Assembly: GCF_025725665.1 (NCBI RefSeq)
Contig: NZ_CP107009.1
Location: 1,302,001 to 1,366,000, forward strand
DNA from: Halomonas sp. LR3S48
GTDB lineage: Bacteria; Pseudomonadota; Gammaproteobacteria; Pseudomonadales; Halomonadaceae
Reading direction: 5' to 3'
Length of the DNA: 64,000 bases
Shown here: piece by piece, positions 32,990 through 42,256 of the stretch
How the letters are laid out: each line of letters begins with the position of its first letter
Numbering within the stretch: the first letter of the stretch is position 1
Translations under genes and position numbers: made by a program
The notes under the pieces: generated by a model
Databases searched by the model: none
Seen by the model: only the letters and a program-made list of their open reading frames with translations
What the model was told of the DNA's origin: nothing

Positions 32990-33341
32990 AGCGAACCTGG
33001 CCGCAAACCTTAACGACGGGCGCGAGATACCGCTGCATCACCTGGCCCACGCCCGTGCCGGCGACAAGGGCGACCGGCTCAACCTGGCGCTGTTCGCCTT
33101 CGAGCCGCACCACTACGAGACGTTGGTGGAACAGGTCACCGAGGAACGGGTGCTGGCGCTGTTCGCCCATCGCGGGGCGAGTCGCGTGCGCCGCTACCTG
33201 ATGCCGGGCCTTGCCGGCATGAACCTGGTGATCGACGACGTGCTGCAGGGCGGGGTCAACGGTGCCCTTAACCTGGATGGCCACGGCAAGACGCTCTCCT
33301 TCCTGCTGCTGGGCATGAGCGTCACAGTCGAGAAAGCGTGA
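32976..33341 (+). CDS. AtuA-associated small domain protein
   Basis: The 121-residue protein (IPLHHLAHARAGDKGDRLNLALFAF ... FAHRGASRVRRYLMPGLAGMNLVIDDVLQGGVN) corresponds to the C-terminal AtuA-like domain that is fused to AtuA in Pseudomonas-type proteins. ATG 32976 lies 14 bases before the end of the large atuA part, in another frame, with AGAGGAG upstream. The two probably form a complex, a split version of the fused protein. It is the last gene of the operon and is followed by a terminator. Confidence 0.82.
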
Positions 33342-33431
33342 GACCCCGCTATAGGGAACGGCGCCTGCCCGGATTCGCATGACATCGTCACGGGAACCTG
33401 GGCAGACGCCGTTATCTGGTGGTGATCGTTC

Positions 33432-33460
33432 AGCCGCCCGGCAGTGACTGCCGGGCGGCT
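33432..33460. terminator. Bidirectional terminator between the AtuA operon and narK
   Basis: AGCCGCCCGGCAG and CTGCCGGGCGGCT form a perfect 13-base stem with loop TGA, followed by TTTCG on the plus strand. It lies in the convergent gap. Confidence 0.75.
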
Positions 33461-33465
33461 TTCGC

Positions 33466-34818
33466 TCAGCGCAGCGATAGCGCACCGGCGCCGGTATCAT
33501 CGCCCACCGCATCGGTATAGGCCTTGGCTTCCTCGGCTTCGACCTCGGGCGAGAAGCGCACGACCAGAGCACACAGCGAGGCGATGATCACGGCGATGCC
33601 GAGATAGAACAGCCCCTGCTGATAAGAGATCGTCTCCGAGCGGAACAAGAAACCGGCCGCTACGGCGCCGGCGTTGCCGCCGGCCCCGACGATGCCGGCT
33701 ACCGCTCCCAGCGCCTTCTTGTTGATGAAGGGCACCACGCCGAAGGTGGCGCCTTCGGCCATCTGCACGAACAGGCTGAACACCAGCATGATGCCGATGG
33801 CCAGTGTCAGCACGTGCATCTGCGAGAAGAACATCAGCGCGATACCTTCGCAGAGCATGGCGATGAACAGCCAGCGCACGCGGCCCTTGAGCCCGCCGTT
33901 ACGTGCGAAGAGGTCGGAAAAAATGCCACCCAGCGTGCGGGCGAAGATGTTCATCAACCCGAACAGGCCGGCAATGATGCCGGCGGTGGCCAGCGTCAGG
34001 TCGAAGTTGTCGAAGAAGTAGATGGCGGCAATGTTGTTGATGGTCAGCTCGACGCCGAAGCAGGCGGCATACACCACGAACAGGGCCCACACCCGGATAT
34101 CCTTGGCTGCGGTCTTGAAGCTGGCACCCATGCCATGCTCGCCATTGGCTTCGGGGAGTTCGCCGCGGGCGCGCAGCTCACTGAAGTTGCCGTCGGGGGC
34201 ATCCTGGGTGAAGCGGTAGTAGGCGATACCGGCGAAGAACAGCACCACGCCTGGGACCAGCATCGCCAGGCGCCAGCCGAGCGCCTCGTTGACGCCGAGC
34301 ATCAGGATGCCGGAGAAGATCAGCGGCATCAGGATCTGTGTGGTGCCGCCACCCAGGTTGCCCCAGCCGGCCGAGGTGGCGTTGGCGGTGCCGACCACGT
34401 TGGGCGCGAACATCACCGAGGTGTGGTACTGGGTGATGACGAAGGAGGCACCGATGGCGCCGATGGCCAGGCGCGCCAGGAAGAAGGTTTCGAAGCTCGA
34501 GGCCAGGCCGATGCCCATGACCGGCAGCGAACCCAGGCACAGCAGCCAGGTGTAGGCCTTGCGCGGCCCGATGCGGTCGCAGAGCACGCCCATCACCAGA
34601 CGTACCACAATGGTGATGGCCACTGAGGCGATGATGGTATTGCCGATCTGGGTCTTGGTCAGCCCCAGGTCGTCGCGCACGACGGCCATCAGCGGGGCGA
34701 TGCCGAACCAGCCGAAGAAGCAGAGGTGGAAGGCGAACCAGGAGAAGTGGAAGGCGCGCATCTGGGGCGTGCGCAGGTTCAGGAGGCGAATGCGGTTCGC
34801 CTTGTTGCGAATTTCCAT
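33466..34818 (-). CDS. narK: Nitrate/nitrite MFS transporter NarK
   Basis: The 450-residue protein is a 12-helix major facilitator of the nitrate-nitrite porter family. It carries the two nitrate signatures: ANATSAGWGNLGGGTTQ in helix 5 and VAGIVGAGGNAGAVAAG in helix 11, with the Arg residues of the substrate site in the R-D-x-x-G-P-R-K region of loop 2-3. It exchanges nitrate and nitrite across the inner membrane. It is not in the nas cluster, and a perfect FNR-type box lies about 114 bases upstream, pointing to use under low oxygen. Confidence 0.9.
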   Translation of the reverse strand: MEIRNKANRIRLLNLRTPQMRAFHFSWFAFHLCFFGWFGIAPLMAVVRDDLGLTKTQIGNTIIASVAITIVVRLVMGVLCDRIGPRKAYTWLLCLGSLPVMGIGLASSFETFFLARLAIGAIGASFVITQYHTSVMFAPNVVGTANATSAGWGNLGGGTTQILMPLIFSGILMLGVNEALGWRLAMLVPGVVLFFAGIAYYRFTQDAPDGNFSELRARGELPEANGEHGMGASFKTAAKDIRVWALFVVYAACFGVELTINNIAAIYFFDNFDLTLATAGIIAGLFGLMNIFARTLGGIFSDLFARNGGLKGRVRWLFIAMLCEGIALMFFSQMHVLTLAIGIMLVFSLFVQMAEGATFGVVPFINKKALGAVAGIVGAGGNAGAVAAGFLFRSETISYQQGLFYLGIAVIIASLCALVVRFSPEVEAEEAKAYTDAVGDDTGAGALSLR

Positions 34819-35152
34819 GGGCTATGACCTCGTACGGATTGCCGATACGTGAGTTCGCCCTTCTCCGTTGAAGGTCAGGTCTGACGCACTCGTGCTTCCG
34901 TCGAGAAGCCTGGTCCACGCCTACCCAGCATTTGATTTATATCAAGCAACCTATTTGCCAAATCGTTGGCTTGTTCTTTTAAAACATTCAGTTGTGGTGC
35001 GCTGGAGCCTGACGGGAGGTATCGGGGAGGAGTGCCGATGTGGTAGGAATGGTGCAGCGCCGCAGAAGAATGCCCCCTGCTGGTGCCGCAGGGGAGTTTG
35101 AAGAGTAAGGCTTGAAAGAGAAAAACCGGGGGGAAAGGGTGGGGCGAAAGGC
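34819..35152. promoter_or_regulatory. narK upstream region
   Basis: This 334-base non-coding interval holds the narK promoter side with the FNR-type box. The right half, next to the L,D-transpeptidase stop codon, has no recognisable element or gene. Confidence 0.5.
34932..34945 (-). promoter_or_regulatory. FNR/ANR box upstream of narK
   Basis: TTGATTTATATCAA matches the FNR consensus TTGAT-N4-ATCAA at every conserved base. It lies 114 bases upstream of the narK start and no other gene start is near, so oxygen-limited activation of narK is the natural reading. Confidence 0.8.
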
Positions 35153-35890
35153 TCAGTGCATGGCCAATTGCGTGGGAGCCTGGTCGCACCTGAGGAAGGC
35201 GGAGTTCTCCAGCCACTCGGGGTCGGGATAGTAGGCGAACAGATAGTGGTCCTCCTTGATACTATCGATCAGCGGGTAGGTCACTTCCTGGCGTACCGCC
35301 GGACAGCCGTGGCTACGGCCCAGGCGGCCGGTTTTCTGGATGAAGGACTCGCTGACGTAGTCGGCGCCGTGGATCACGATGGCGCGCTGGTAGGCCAGGT
35401 CGTTGACGCCGTTTTCCAGCCCTTCCAGTCGCAGCGAGTAGCCGTTGCTGCCGTAGTAGCTGTTCATGGTGCGGAACAAGCCCAGGCTCGACTGGTAGCT
35501 TTCGGGGGTGTTGGAGAACAGCGTGGCCTCGGCATCGCCCGAGCCGCGGCCGTGGGAGACCAGCTCTTCGAACATCAGCCGCTCCTCCGACAGGTCGAAG
35601 ACCCACAGGCGTGGCTCGGTGGAAGGGCGCGAGAAGTCGATTACCGCCAAGCGCTCGGCATCGGGCTCGGCGCAGGCCAGGGCGTTGGCGGCCAGTTGCA
35701 GCACCTGCGGGTCGGCGGCCGGCGCGAGGCGAGTCAGGGTCTGGGCCAACGGCGCGGAGGCCGGGTAAGAGAGGCCTGCCTGGGCCAGGAAATCACCGGC
35801 GTGGACGGTGGAAAGGGCGCTGGAGAGAGTGACCATCAGGGAGGTGGCCAGGGTCGATAGCGGAAGTCGCAAGGTCGGTAGAAAGCGCAT
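35153..35890 (-). CDS. Secreted murein L,D-transpeptidase-like protein (YkuD-related)
   Basis: The 245-residue protein has a signal peptide (about residues 1-31) and a catalytic domain with VIDFSRPSTEPRLWVFDL, VSHGRGSGD, IVIHGADYVSESF and RLGRSHGCPAVR. These include the His and Cys of the L,D-transpeptidase catalytic domain family. Such enzymes make 3-3 crosslinks or attach proteins in peptidoglycan. It is divergent from a second, larger L,D-transpeptidase gene; the pair shares a 169-base intergenic region. Confidence 0.85.
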   Translation of the reverse strand: MRFLPTLRLPLSTLATSLMVTLSSALSTVHAGDFLAQAGLSYPASAPLAQTLTRLAPAADPQVLQLAANALACAEPDAERLAVIDFSRPSTEPRLWVFDLSEERLMFEELVSHGRGSGDAEATLFSNTPESYQSSLGLFRTMNSYYGSNGYSLRLEGLENGVNDLAYQRAIVIHGADYVSESFIQKTGRLGRSHGCPAVRQEVTYPLIDSIKEDHYLFAYYPDPEWLENSAFLRCDQAPTQLAMH

Positions 35891-36059
35891 CGAACATGCC
35901 TGTACGTTGGCACCGCGAGCGGCAGATACCTCTCGCAGAAATATAAAAAGGTAAAATCAGGTAAACGGACCCGGCTGACTGGCAGCCATGTACCAGACCT
36001 TATTATGAAGGGAGCGGCCAGGAAGACCAGACCAGCCATCAACGGAGCAGGAGCAACAG

Positions 36060-37691
36060 ATGCGGGTTATTACATGGATGGGAATGTTGATGCTGCTGCT
36101 TGGCCTCGTGCCTCAGGCCTGGGCGGAGCAGGGGGAGGCCGCAAGAGCCTGGGAAGACGAGCCGGGCGTAGTGGGCGAACTGGCCCGTCAGGCGGCTTCG
36201 GAAGGGGCGCGAATGCAGGCCTTCTATGCCCTGCGTGACTATCGCCCGGCATGGCAGGACGCCGACACCGTGGCGGCGTTCACCTCGGCGTTGCACACCC
36301 TCGAAAGCGATGGGCTCCACCCCCGCGATTATCGCCCGGACGAGTTGAGGAATCGGCATCGAGCGGTCTATGAGGATGGCGCCGATATCGAGGCGCAGGC
36401 GCAATACGATCTGTTTGCCACGCGGCAGCTACTACTGTCACTCGATCATCTGCAGCGCGGCAAGGTCGATCCCGAATCGCTCGATACCGGTTGGGAGGTG
36501 CCGGTGGCGCCCCCCGATTACTCCCTCGAGGCGGTGTCCAGTGCCGTGGATCAGCAGAGATTCGAGGCACTCATCGGTGAAGTGCGGCCGGATTTCATCC
36601 CCTACCAGCGGCTGCGCTCGGGACTGGCGCGCTATCGCAACATCGAGAAACTGGGCGGCTGGCCACGCCTGCCGGAGCGGGAGCGTGCGCTGCGCCCGGG
36701 GGACGTCGACGAAGATGTCCCGCTGTTACGCGAGCGTCTAGCGGTCGTCGGTGAACTCGAGATATTGATCGCCGATAACGACATCTTTCCCGGAGGGGAG
36801 TTCGAGGCGCCTGATCCGCGTCTCTACGATGCCAGCCTCGAGGCCGCGGTAAAGCGCTTCCAGCGTCGGCACCTGCTGGAAGCGGATGGGGTCATCGGGC
36901 GTCAGACTCTGGCGGCACTCAACGTGCCGGTAGAGCGTCGTATCGACCAGATTCGCCTCAACATGGAGCGTGCCCGCTGGCTGCTGCACGGGTTGCCGGA
37001 GTCTTTCGTGCTGGTCGACATCGCCGGCTACCGGCTCAGTTACTATCGCCCTGACGGCCAGATCTGGCGTTCGCGTATCGTGGTGGGTCAGCCCTATCGG
37101 CGCACGCCCTCGCTACGTTCGGAAATCACCCACATGACGGTGAACCCCACCTGGACGATACCGCCCACGATCAAGCGCGAGGATGTATTGCCCCGGGTGC
37201 GGCAGGATCTCGGCTATCTGTGGCGCGAGAGGATCCAGGTGCTGAGCCCGTCGGGCGCGCCCCTCGACCCCTGGGAAATCGACTGGAACAACCCTGGCAA
37301 CATCGTCTTGCGCCAGGCTCCGGGGCCGCAGAATGCCTTGGGTCAACTCGTCATCCGCTTTCCCAACGATCACATGGTCTATCTCCACGACACGCCGTCC
37401 CAGAGTCTCTTCTCTCGCGAGCAGCGCGCCTTCAGTTCCGGCTGCATCCGCGTGGAGAACATTCGCGAGCTGGGCCAGCTGTTGTTCGACGATACTCGCA
37501 GCGGTCACGACGTGGAGCAGCGAATAGAAAGCGAGGAGACACAAAACGTGCGCCTGACCCATCGCATGCCCATCATCATCCACTACTGGACGGTGAATCC
37601 CGGCGATGACGGCGAACTCTCGTTCCGTCCCGACATCTACGAGCGCGACGATGCCCTGCTGCGTGCGTTGGATCGCCCGCTGTCTCGGTGA
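36060..37691 (+). CDS. YcbB/LdtD-type L,D-transpeptidase
   Basis: The 543-residue periplasmic protein has a signal peptide (MRVITWMGMLMLLLGLVPQAWA), a scaffold domain, a peptidoglycan-binding domain (residues about 275-310, AVKRFQRRHLLEADGVIGRQTLAALN) and a YkuD catalytic domain with YLHDTPSQSLF and AFSSGCIRVEN, where the Cys is the nucleophile. MTVNPTWTIPPTIKREDVLP is a strong YcbB-family block. It forms 3-3 crosslinks in the sacculus. It is divergent from the smaller L,D-transpeptidase-like gene. Confidence 0.9.
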   Translation: MRVITWMGMLMLLLGLVPQAWAEQGEAARAWEDEPGVVGELARQAASEGARMQAFYALRDYRPAWQDADTVAAFTSALHTLESDGLHPRDYRPDELRNRHRAVYEDGADIEAQAQYDLFATRQLLLSLDHLQRGKVDPESLDTGWEVPVAPPDYSLEAVSSAVDQQRFEALIGEVRPDFIPYQRLRSGLARYRNIEKLGGWPRLPERERALRPGDVDEDVPLLRERLAVVGELEILIADNDIFPGGEFEAPDPRLYDASLEAAVKRFQRRHLLEADGVIGRQTLAALNVPVERRIDQIRLNMERARWLLHGLPESFVLVDIAGYRLSYYRPDGQIWRSRIVVGQPYRRTPSLRSEITHMTVNPTWTIPPTIKREDVLPRVRQDLGYLWRERIQVLSPSGAPLDPWEIDWNNPGNIVLRQAPGPQNALGQLVIRFPNDHMVYLHDTPSQSLFSREQRAFSSGCIRVENIRELGQLLFDDTRSGHDVEQRIESEETQNVRLTHRMPIIIHYWTVNPGDDGELSFRPDIYERDDALLRALDRPLSR

Positions 37692-37709
37692 GCCAGCGGG
37701 CGGGGGGAA

Positions 37710-37738
37710 GGCCCCGGTCACGTCCTGTGACCGGGGCC
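37710..37738. terminator. Hairpin between converging ldtD-like and DUF1127 genes
   Basis: GGCCCCGGTCAC and GTGACCGGGGCC form a perfect 12-base stem with loop GTCCT in the 51-base convergent gap. T-runs are weak on both sides. Confidence 0.6.
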
Positions 37739-37742
37739 ATGG

Positions 37743-38009
37743 CTAAGCCAGGCGCGCTCCGCAGCGGGGACAGACATCGCGCACGCTTTCGGTTGCGCTG
37801 GGCTTGCTGTCGGCACTGGCGCTTGCGTGTGCCTTGCCGGAAGCGAGACGCTCCGGGTGGATCGCCACCAGCTTGCCGCGTTCCCAGCGCAGGCCGATGT
37901 CCTTGAGCATGCGTGGGTCGCAGTCGCGCAGCGAGGCGTCACGACGGCGATTGGCGTAGTGGGTGCGCACGGCATCCAGCAGGCGACGGGTAGCGTTGAG
38001 TACTGCCAT
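37743..38009 (-). CDS. DUF1127-family small protein with CxxC tail
   Basis: The 88-residue basic protein has the DUF1127 pattern DPRMLKDIGLRW in its first half. Small DUF1127 proteins act in RNA turnover or phosphate-related regulation in some proteobacteria. The C-terminal extension is Ser/Ala-rich and ends in VCPRCGARLA, a single C-x2-C knuckle that would need a second pair from a partner to bind zinc. It stands alone and is convergent with the YcbB-like gene. Most family members are shorter (about 50-70 residues). Confidence 0.7.
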   Translation of the reverse strand: MAVLNATRRLLDAVRTHYANRRRDASLRDCDPRMLKDIGLRWERGKLVAIHPERLASGKAHASASADSKPSATESVRDVCPRCGARLA

Positions 38010-38337
38010 GGTCTCGGTCTCCTTGAGTGGAGGCCGGGAACTTGTGCGCGGTAGGCGGGAAATGAATCATGCTTGGCCGCGACAAGTGCCGCGGCCAGCG
38101 TCCTTCAGGTGTCGTCGTTTCGACGGCTGGCACACGGCAGCAGCAAACAGGTACGCATCGCGTTAATGAATACGCGATGTTGCCAATTCGCCTTGTAGCC
38201 TGTGGATAGCCAGCGCATGAGGAACGCTTCTCTTGATGGTGATAGGGGATGGTATGTGCCGCATCGGCGATGCGACTCTTCCGTTATAGCCAAACGCTGA
38301 ACAAGCGTCAACGAATGGATGGGGTTTTGTCGGGGGC
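38010..38337. other. 328-base gap without a recognisable gene
   Basis: Short open frames here overlap on the same strand and lack ribosome binding sites or known patterns. The left end should contain the promoter of the DUF1127 gene and the right end the 3' end of the ABC exporter unit. I see no RNA gene or repeat. Confidence 0.4.
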
Positions 38338-40212
38338 CTATCGATAACCCTCGGCCTGCAGCCGGAACAGCCTGGCATAGCGGCCGTTCTGCGCCATCAG
38401 GCCCTCGTGGTCACCGCGTTCGATGACTTCGCCGCCGTCGATCACGAGGATCTGGTCGGCGGCGCGCACCGTGGAGAAGCGGTGTGAGATGAGGATGGTC
38501 ATCTTGTCGCGGCGATGCTCGCGGAAGTCGGCATAGACCGCCGCTTCGGCGGCGGCATCCATCGCTGCGGTGGGCTCGTCTAGCACCACGATATCGGCGC
38601 TCTCGCGCATGTAGGCCCGTGCCAGGGCGATCTTCTGCCACTGGCCGCCGGAGAGTTCCTGGCCGCCCTTGAACCAGCGCCCCAGTTGGGTGTGGTAGCC
38701 GCCGGGCATGTCGCGAATGAACTCGTCGGCCAGCCCGCGCTCGGCGGCCTCCTGCCAGCGGGCTTCGTCGGCGAAGGCCTCGACGTCGCCGGCGCCGAGG
38801 TTCTCGCCCACCTTGAGCTGGTAGCGCACGAAGTCCTGGAAGATCACCCCGATGCGCCGCCGCAGGGTGGCCACGTCCCACTCGCGCAGGTCGCTGCCGT
38901 CGAGCAGGATACGGCCGCTGCTGGGTTCGTAGAGGCGGGTGAGCAGCTTGATCAGCGTGGTCTTGCCGGAGCCGTTGGCGCCCACCAGGGCCAGGCTCTG
39001 CCCCGGGGCCACATGCAGGGAAATGTCGCGCAGGGCAGGCCGCTCGGCGCCGGGGTAGGTGAAGCCGACGTGCTCGAAGCGAATGCCGTCGCCGGGCCGT
39101 ATGCCCTGGGTGAGGGTGCCGCCTTCGGCGGCCACCGGTTGCTCCAGGTACTCGTAGAGGTTCGACAGGTAGAGGTTGTCCTCGTACATGCCGCTGATCG
39201 AGGTGAGGCTGGCCGACAGCGCCGCCTGGCCCTGCTTGAACACCATCAGGTACATGGTCATCTCGCCCAGTGTCAGCGTGCCCGTGATCGTCTCTACCAC
39301 CACCCAGGCATAGGCGCCGTAGAAGGCCAGTGTGCCGAGCAGACCGAGCAGGAAACCCCAGGTCTCGCGGCGAATGGTCAGCCGCCTGTCCTCGCCGTAG
39401 AGGGCGTCGAAGATCTTGCGGTAGCGCTCGAGCAGCAGCGGTTCCAGCCCGAACAGCTTGACCTCCTTGATGCTGTCCTCACGTGCCAGCACGGTTTCCA
39501 GGTAGATCTGCATGCGGGTCTGGGGCGAACGCCAGCGGAACAGGCGGAAGGCATCGCCGGAAAACTTGGCCTCGGAGACGAATACCGGCAGGGCCCCAAT
39601 CACCAGGATCAGGATCGCCCAGGGTGAGAACTGCACCAGCAGCACGCCGAAGCTGGCCAGTGAAATTGCATTCTGCAGCAGCGAGAAGGTCTTGTTGACC
39701 AGCCCCAGCGGGCGGGTCGAGGCTTCACGCCTGGCCCGGGTGAGCTTGTCATAGAATTCGGAATCCTCGAACTGGGTAAGCGACAGCGTGCCCGCCTTCT
39801 CCAGGATCATGACATTGACCTTCTGCCCCAGCAGCGCCCTCAGCAACGACTGCTGTGCCGATAGCCCGCGCTGGGCCAGCGCGATGGCGGCGATCACGCC
39901 GGCCTCCGCCAGCACGTAGCGCATCACCGGCCAGGCGTTCTCGAAGGTCAGGGCGGCGCCGGTCTCGCGGTGATGGGCCATGGCCGCGACCACGGCGTCG
40001 ACGATCAGTTGTCCGATCCAGGCGGCCACCGCCGGCAGTACGCCGGCGATCAGGGTACAGATCGCGAGCCCCAGGGTGAGCGCACGGGAGGTCTGCCATA
40101 CCAGTGTCAGCGCGCGGCGGCTGTAGCGGAATACGCCGAAGAAGGCCGCCAGGCGGTTGCCGTTGGATGGCGGTGGGGCGGGAGCGGTGCGGCGCATGGG
40201 CTGAGTGGACAA
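38338..40212 (-). CDS. ABC exporter half-transporter (permease-ATPase fusion)
   Basis: The 624-residue protein has an N-terminal membrane domain with about six helices (LGLAICTLIAGVLPAVAAWIG, FGVLLVQFSPWAILILVIGALPVF, ETWGFLLGLLGTLAFYGAYAWVVV). The C-terminal ATPase has Walker A GANGSGKTTL, signature LSGGQWQKIALARA, Walker B IVVLDEPTAAMD and switch His in ILISHRFSTV. It probably works as a homodimer exporting a lipid, drug or peptide; the substrate is not evident. No partner gene is adjacent. Confidence 0.85.
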   Translation of the reverse strand: MSTQPMRRTAPAPPPSNGNRLAAFFGVFRYSRRALTLVWQTSRALTLGLAICTLIAGVLPAVAAWIGQLIVDAVVAAMAHHRETGAALTFENAWPVMRYVLAEAGVIAAIALAQRGLSAQQSLLRALLGQKVNVMILEKAGTLSLTQFEDSEFYDKLTRARREASTRPLGLVNKTFSLLQNAISLASFGVLLVQFSPWAILILVIGALPVFVSEAKFSGDAFRLFRWRSPQTRMQIYLETVLAREDSIKEVKLFGLEPLLLERYRKIFDALYGEDRRLTIRRETWGFLLGLLGTLAFYGAYAWVVVETITGTLTLGEMTMYLMVFKQGQAALSASLTSISGMYEDNLYLSNLYEYLEQPVAAEGGTLTQGIRPGDGIRFEHVGFTYPGAERPALRDISLHVAPGQSLALVGANGSGKTTLIKLLTRLYEPSSGRILLDGSDLREWDVATLRRRIGVIFQDFVRYQLKVGENLGAGDVEAFADEARWQEAAERGLADEFIRDMPGGYHTQLGRWFKGGQELSGGQWQKIALARAYMRESADIVVLDEPTAAMDAAAEAAVYADFREHRRDKMTILISHRFSTVRAADQILVIDGGEVIERGDHEGLMAQNGRYARLFRLQAEGYR

Positions 40213-40228
40213 GGGCTCCGTTCAAGAG

Positions 40229-40258
40229 ACGACGCCCTGCTGAGAAGCAGGGCGTCGT
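40229..40258 (-). terminator. Hairpin between M23 peptidase and ABC exporter genes
   Basis: ACGACGCCCTGCT and AGCAGGGCGTCGT form a perfect 13-base stem with loop GAGA (plus-strand reading) in the 76-base gap. The minus-strand tail is CTCTTG, so termination after the peptidase gene may be partial. Confidence 0.6.
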
Positions 40259-40288
40259 GTGGCGTACCGTGATGCGTTCCGCGTCGGC

Positions 40289-42031
40289 TCAGTCGTCGTC
40301 GCTTTCGTCGTCGGCCGAGGCTTGGGCCACCACCGGACCGGTCTGGCCGGAACGCAGTGCGGCGAGCAGCGGCTCGGCTTCGCGCTGGAAGGCCATCAGG
40401 CTTTCGCCTTCGAGACTCTGGCTCTCCGGCAGCTCGACCTGCATGGCATCGACCGCGTTGTTGTTGACGATGACTTCATAATGCAGGTGAGGACCGGTGC
40501 TGCGGCCGGTATTGCCCGACAGTGCGATGCGTTCGCCCATCGAGACACGGTCGCCGCGATTCACCATGGCGCGCGAGAGGTGCAGGTAGCGCGTGCGGTA
40601 ACCGTTGTCATGGCGGACCACGATGTAGCGACCCGCCATGGGATGGTTGCCGACCTTCTCGACGCGACCGTCGGCCGGCGCAGTAACGGGCGTACCGATG
40701 GGCATCGCCCAGTCGGTACCGCGGTGCGGGCTGACGCGCCCGGTCACCGGATGCAGGCGGCGCGGATTGAAGCTGGAGCTCATGCGGTAGCTACCCTCGA
40801 ACGGGTAGCGACTGAAGGCGGGGTCGAGGCTCTGGCCGTCCGGGGTGTAGAAGTTATTGTCGTCGCGGTTGCGCACCAGCGTCAGGTCCATACGGGCGCC
40901 CTGATACTGGATGGCCAGCACGCGCGAGTCGAAGCTGGCCCCATCGATGATGTCGGACTCGATCAGCACCTGGAATTCGTCGCCGCGGCGGGTGTCGCGG
41001 CGGAAATCGAGTTTCTTCTCCAGCAGGCGCGATACCTGTGCCACCTCGGTGCTGGAAAGGCCGGTGGCCTGGGCGGAGCGGGCAAAGCTGCCGCTGACGC
41101 TGCCGGCGAACAAGCGCTGCGTGGCTTCGCCGGCGCGCTCGATGGTGGCGACATCGAAACCGTCTTCGTCGCGCTCGAGCATGAAGCCTTCGCGGGCGTT
41201 CTTCATGATACGCATGGCCAGCAGGCGTTCCTGCTCGTCGAGCTGATACTCGAACGTATTGCCGACCCGCCAGTGGGTCAGCAGACGCTTGTCGGGCATG
41301 CTGTCGAGAAGATGCATCGCCTCGCTGTAGCCGAGGCCGAGTTCGTTCTGGGCCAGCACGGCGAAGGTGTCGCCCTGCTGCACGGTGTAGGTGCGCCACT
41401 CCGGCACGAAGGGTTCGGCGGCGGCAACCTCGTGGTCGAAGTTGATCGGGCCATCCTCGAACAGCGCCAGCTCTTCGTCCGGATAGTCCTCGTAGGAGGT
41501 CGCGTCGGTAGCCAGCGCCTCGTCGTCGGTATAGGTATCGTCGAGCATGCCACTGGCCAGGGTGCCGATCACCATGGCCATGTGCAGGGCGCCGGGGTCC
41601 AGCTCCGTTACCAGTTCGATGCCGCTGTCGCCGGTCATGACGGGGCGAGCAGCAGTAGCGGCATCGAACTCGGCAGCGGCTGGAGTCGAGGAAGCCGCTT
41701 GGCCTGCCTGGGCCACGGTGACCCCGGAAAGATCGACGACTTCACTGGGCTTCAACTGGGAGAGAGGTATGTAGTCACGGGTGGCGTCGATGGCCTGGGT
41801 AGCGATTTCAATGGCATCGGCGACGGAGTAGCGCTCGCTGTTGAGGGCGGGGAGGCCTGGGTGGGCCTCTGGCGACAGGGGGAAGAGAACGGTTTCGGGC
41901 ACTTGGCCCTGTCGCTGGGTATTCTCGACGACGGTAACGATTTTTTGCGCACCTAGCACGGTCACCATGGTGGCGACGGGTAACAGCAACAACTTATGCG
42001 TGCGAGGCAGCGAATGAAGGATTCGCAACAT
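40289..42031 (-). CDS. M23-family peptidoglycan DD-endopeptidase (MepM-like)
   Basis: The 580-residue protein has a short N-terminal membrane anchor (LLLLPVATMVTVLGAQ), an acidic low-complexity linker (about residues 100-210), a LysM/OapA-like segment (WRTYTVQQGDTFAVLAQNELGLG) and a C-terminal LytM domain with HRGTDWAMPIGTPV and STGPHLHYEV, the zinc ligands H-x3-D and H-x-H. It cuts D-Ala-mDAP crosslinks to allow sacculus growth. The acidic linker fits an envelope protein of a halophile. Length is above the 440 residues of E. coli MepM because of the linker. Confidence 0.9.
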   Translation of the reverse strand: MLRILHSLPRTHKLLLLPVATMVTVLGAQKIVTVVENTQRQGQVPETVLFPLSPEAHPGLPALNSERYSVADAIEIATQAIDATRDYIPLSQLKPSEVVDLSGVTVAQAGQAASSTPAAAEFDAATAARPVMTGDSGIELVTELDPGALHMAMVIGTLASGMLDDTYTDDEALATDATSYEDYPDEELALFEDGPINFDHEVAAAEPFVPEWRTYTVQQGDTFAVLAQNELGLGYSEAMHLLDSMPDKRLLTHWRVGNTFEYQLDEQERLLAMRIMKNAREGFMLERDEDGFDVATIERAGEATQRLFAGSVSGSFARSAQATGLSSTEVAQVSRLLEKKLDFRRDTRRGDEFQVLIESDIIDGASFDSRVLAIQYQGARMDLTLVRNRDDNNFYTPDGQSLDPAFSRYPFEGSYRMSSSFNPRRLHPVTGRVSPHRGTDWAMPIGTPVTAPADGRVEKVGNHPMAGRYIVVRHDNGYRTRYLHLSRAMVNRGDRVSMGERIALSGNTGRSTGPHLHYEVIVNNNAVDAMQVELPESQSLEGESLMAFQREAEPLLAALRSGQTGPVVAQASADDESDDD

Positions 42032-42256
42032 GTGTTTCGGCCATAAAAAAAGATGACAAGAATATAAAAAGGCACGGGAACCTTAACCCATGATATATGG
42101 CCTGCCTAGACTGTACATTCATACAGCAAGACGTGCCCGGAGTCCCTCGCATGAGGCTCCAGGCCGTCTGAATATTGTCGAACAGTGTTCAACAAAGTCA
42201 TTGAACGTGAATAAAAGGGAGGAAACAACCCCTATTCGGTAAATGAGTCGAATGCA

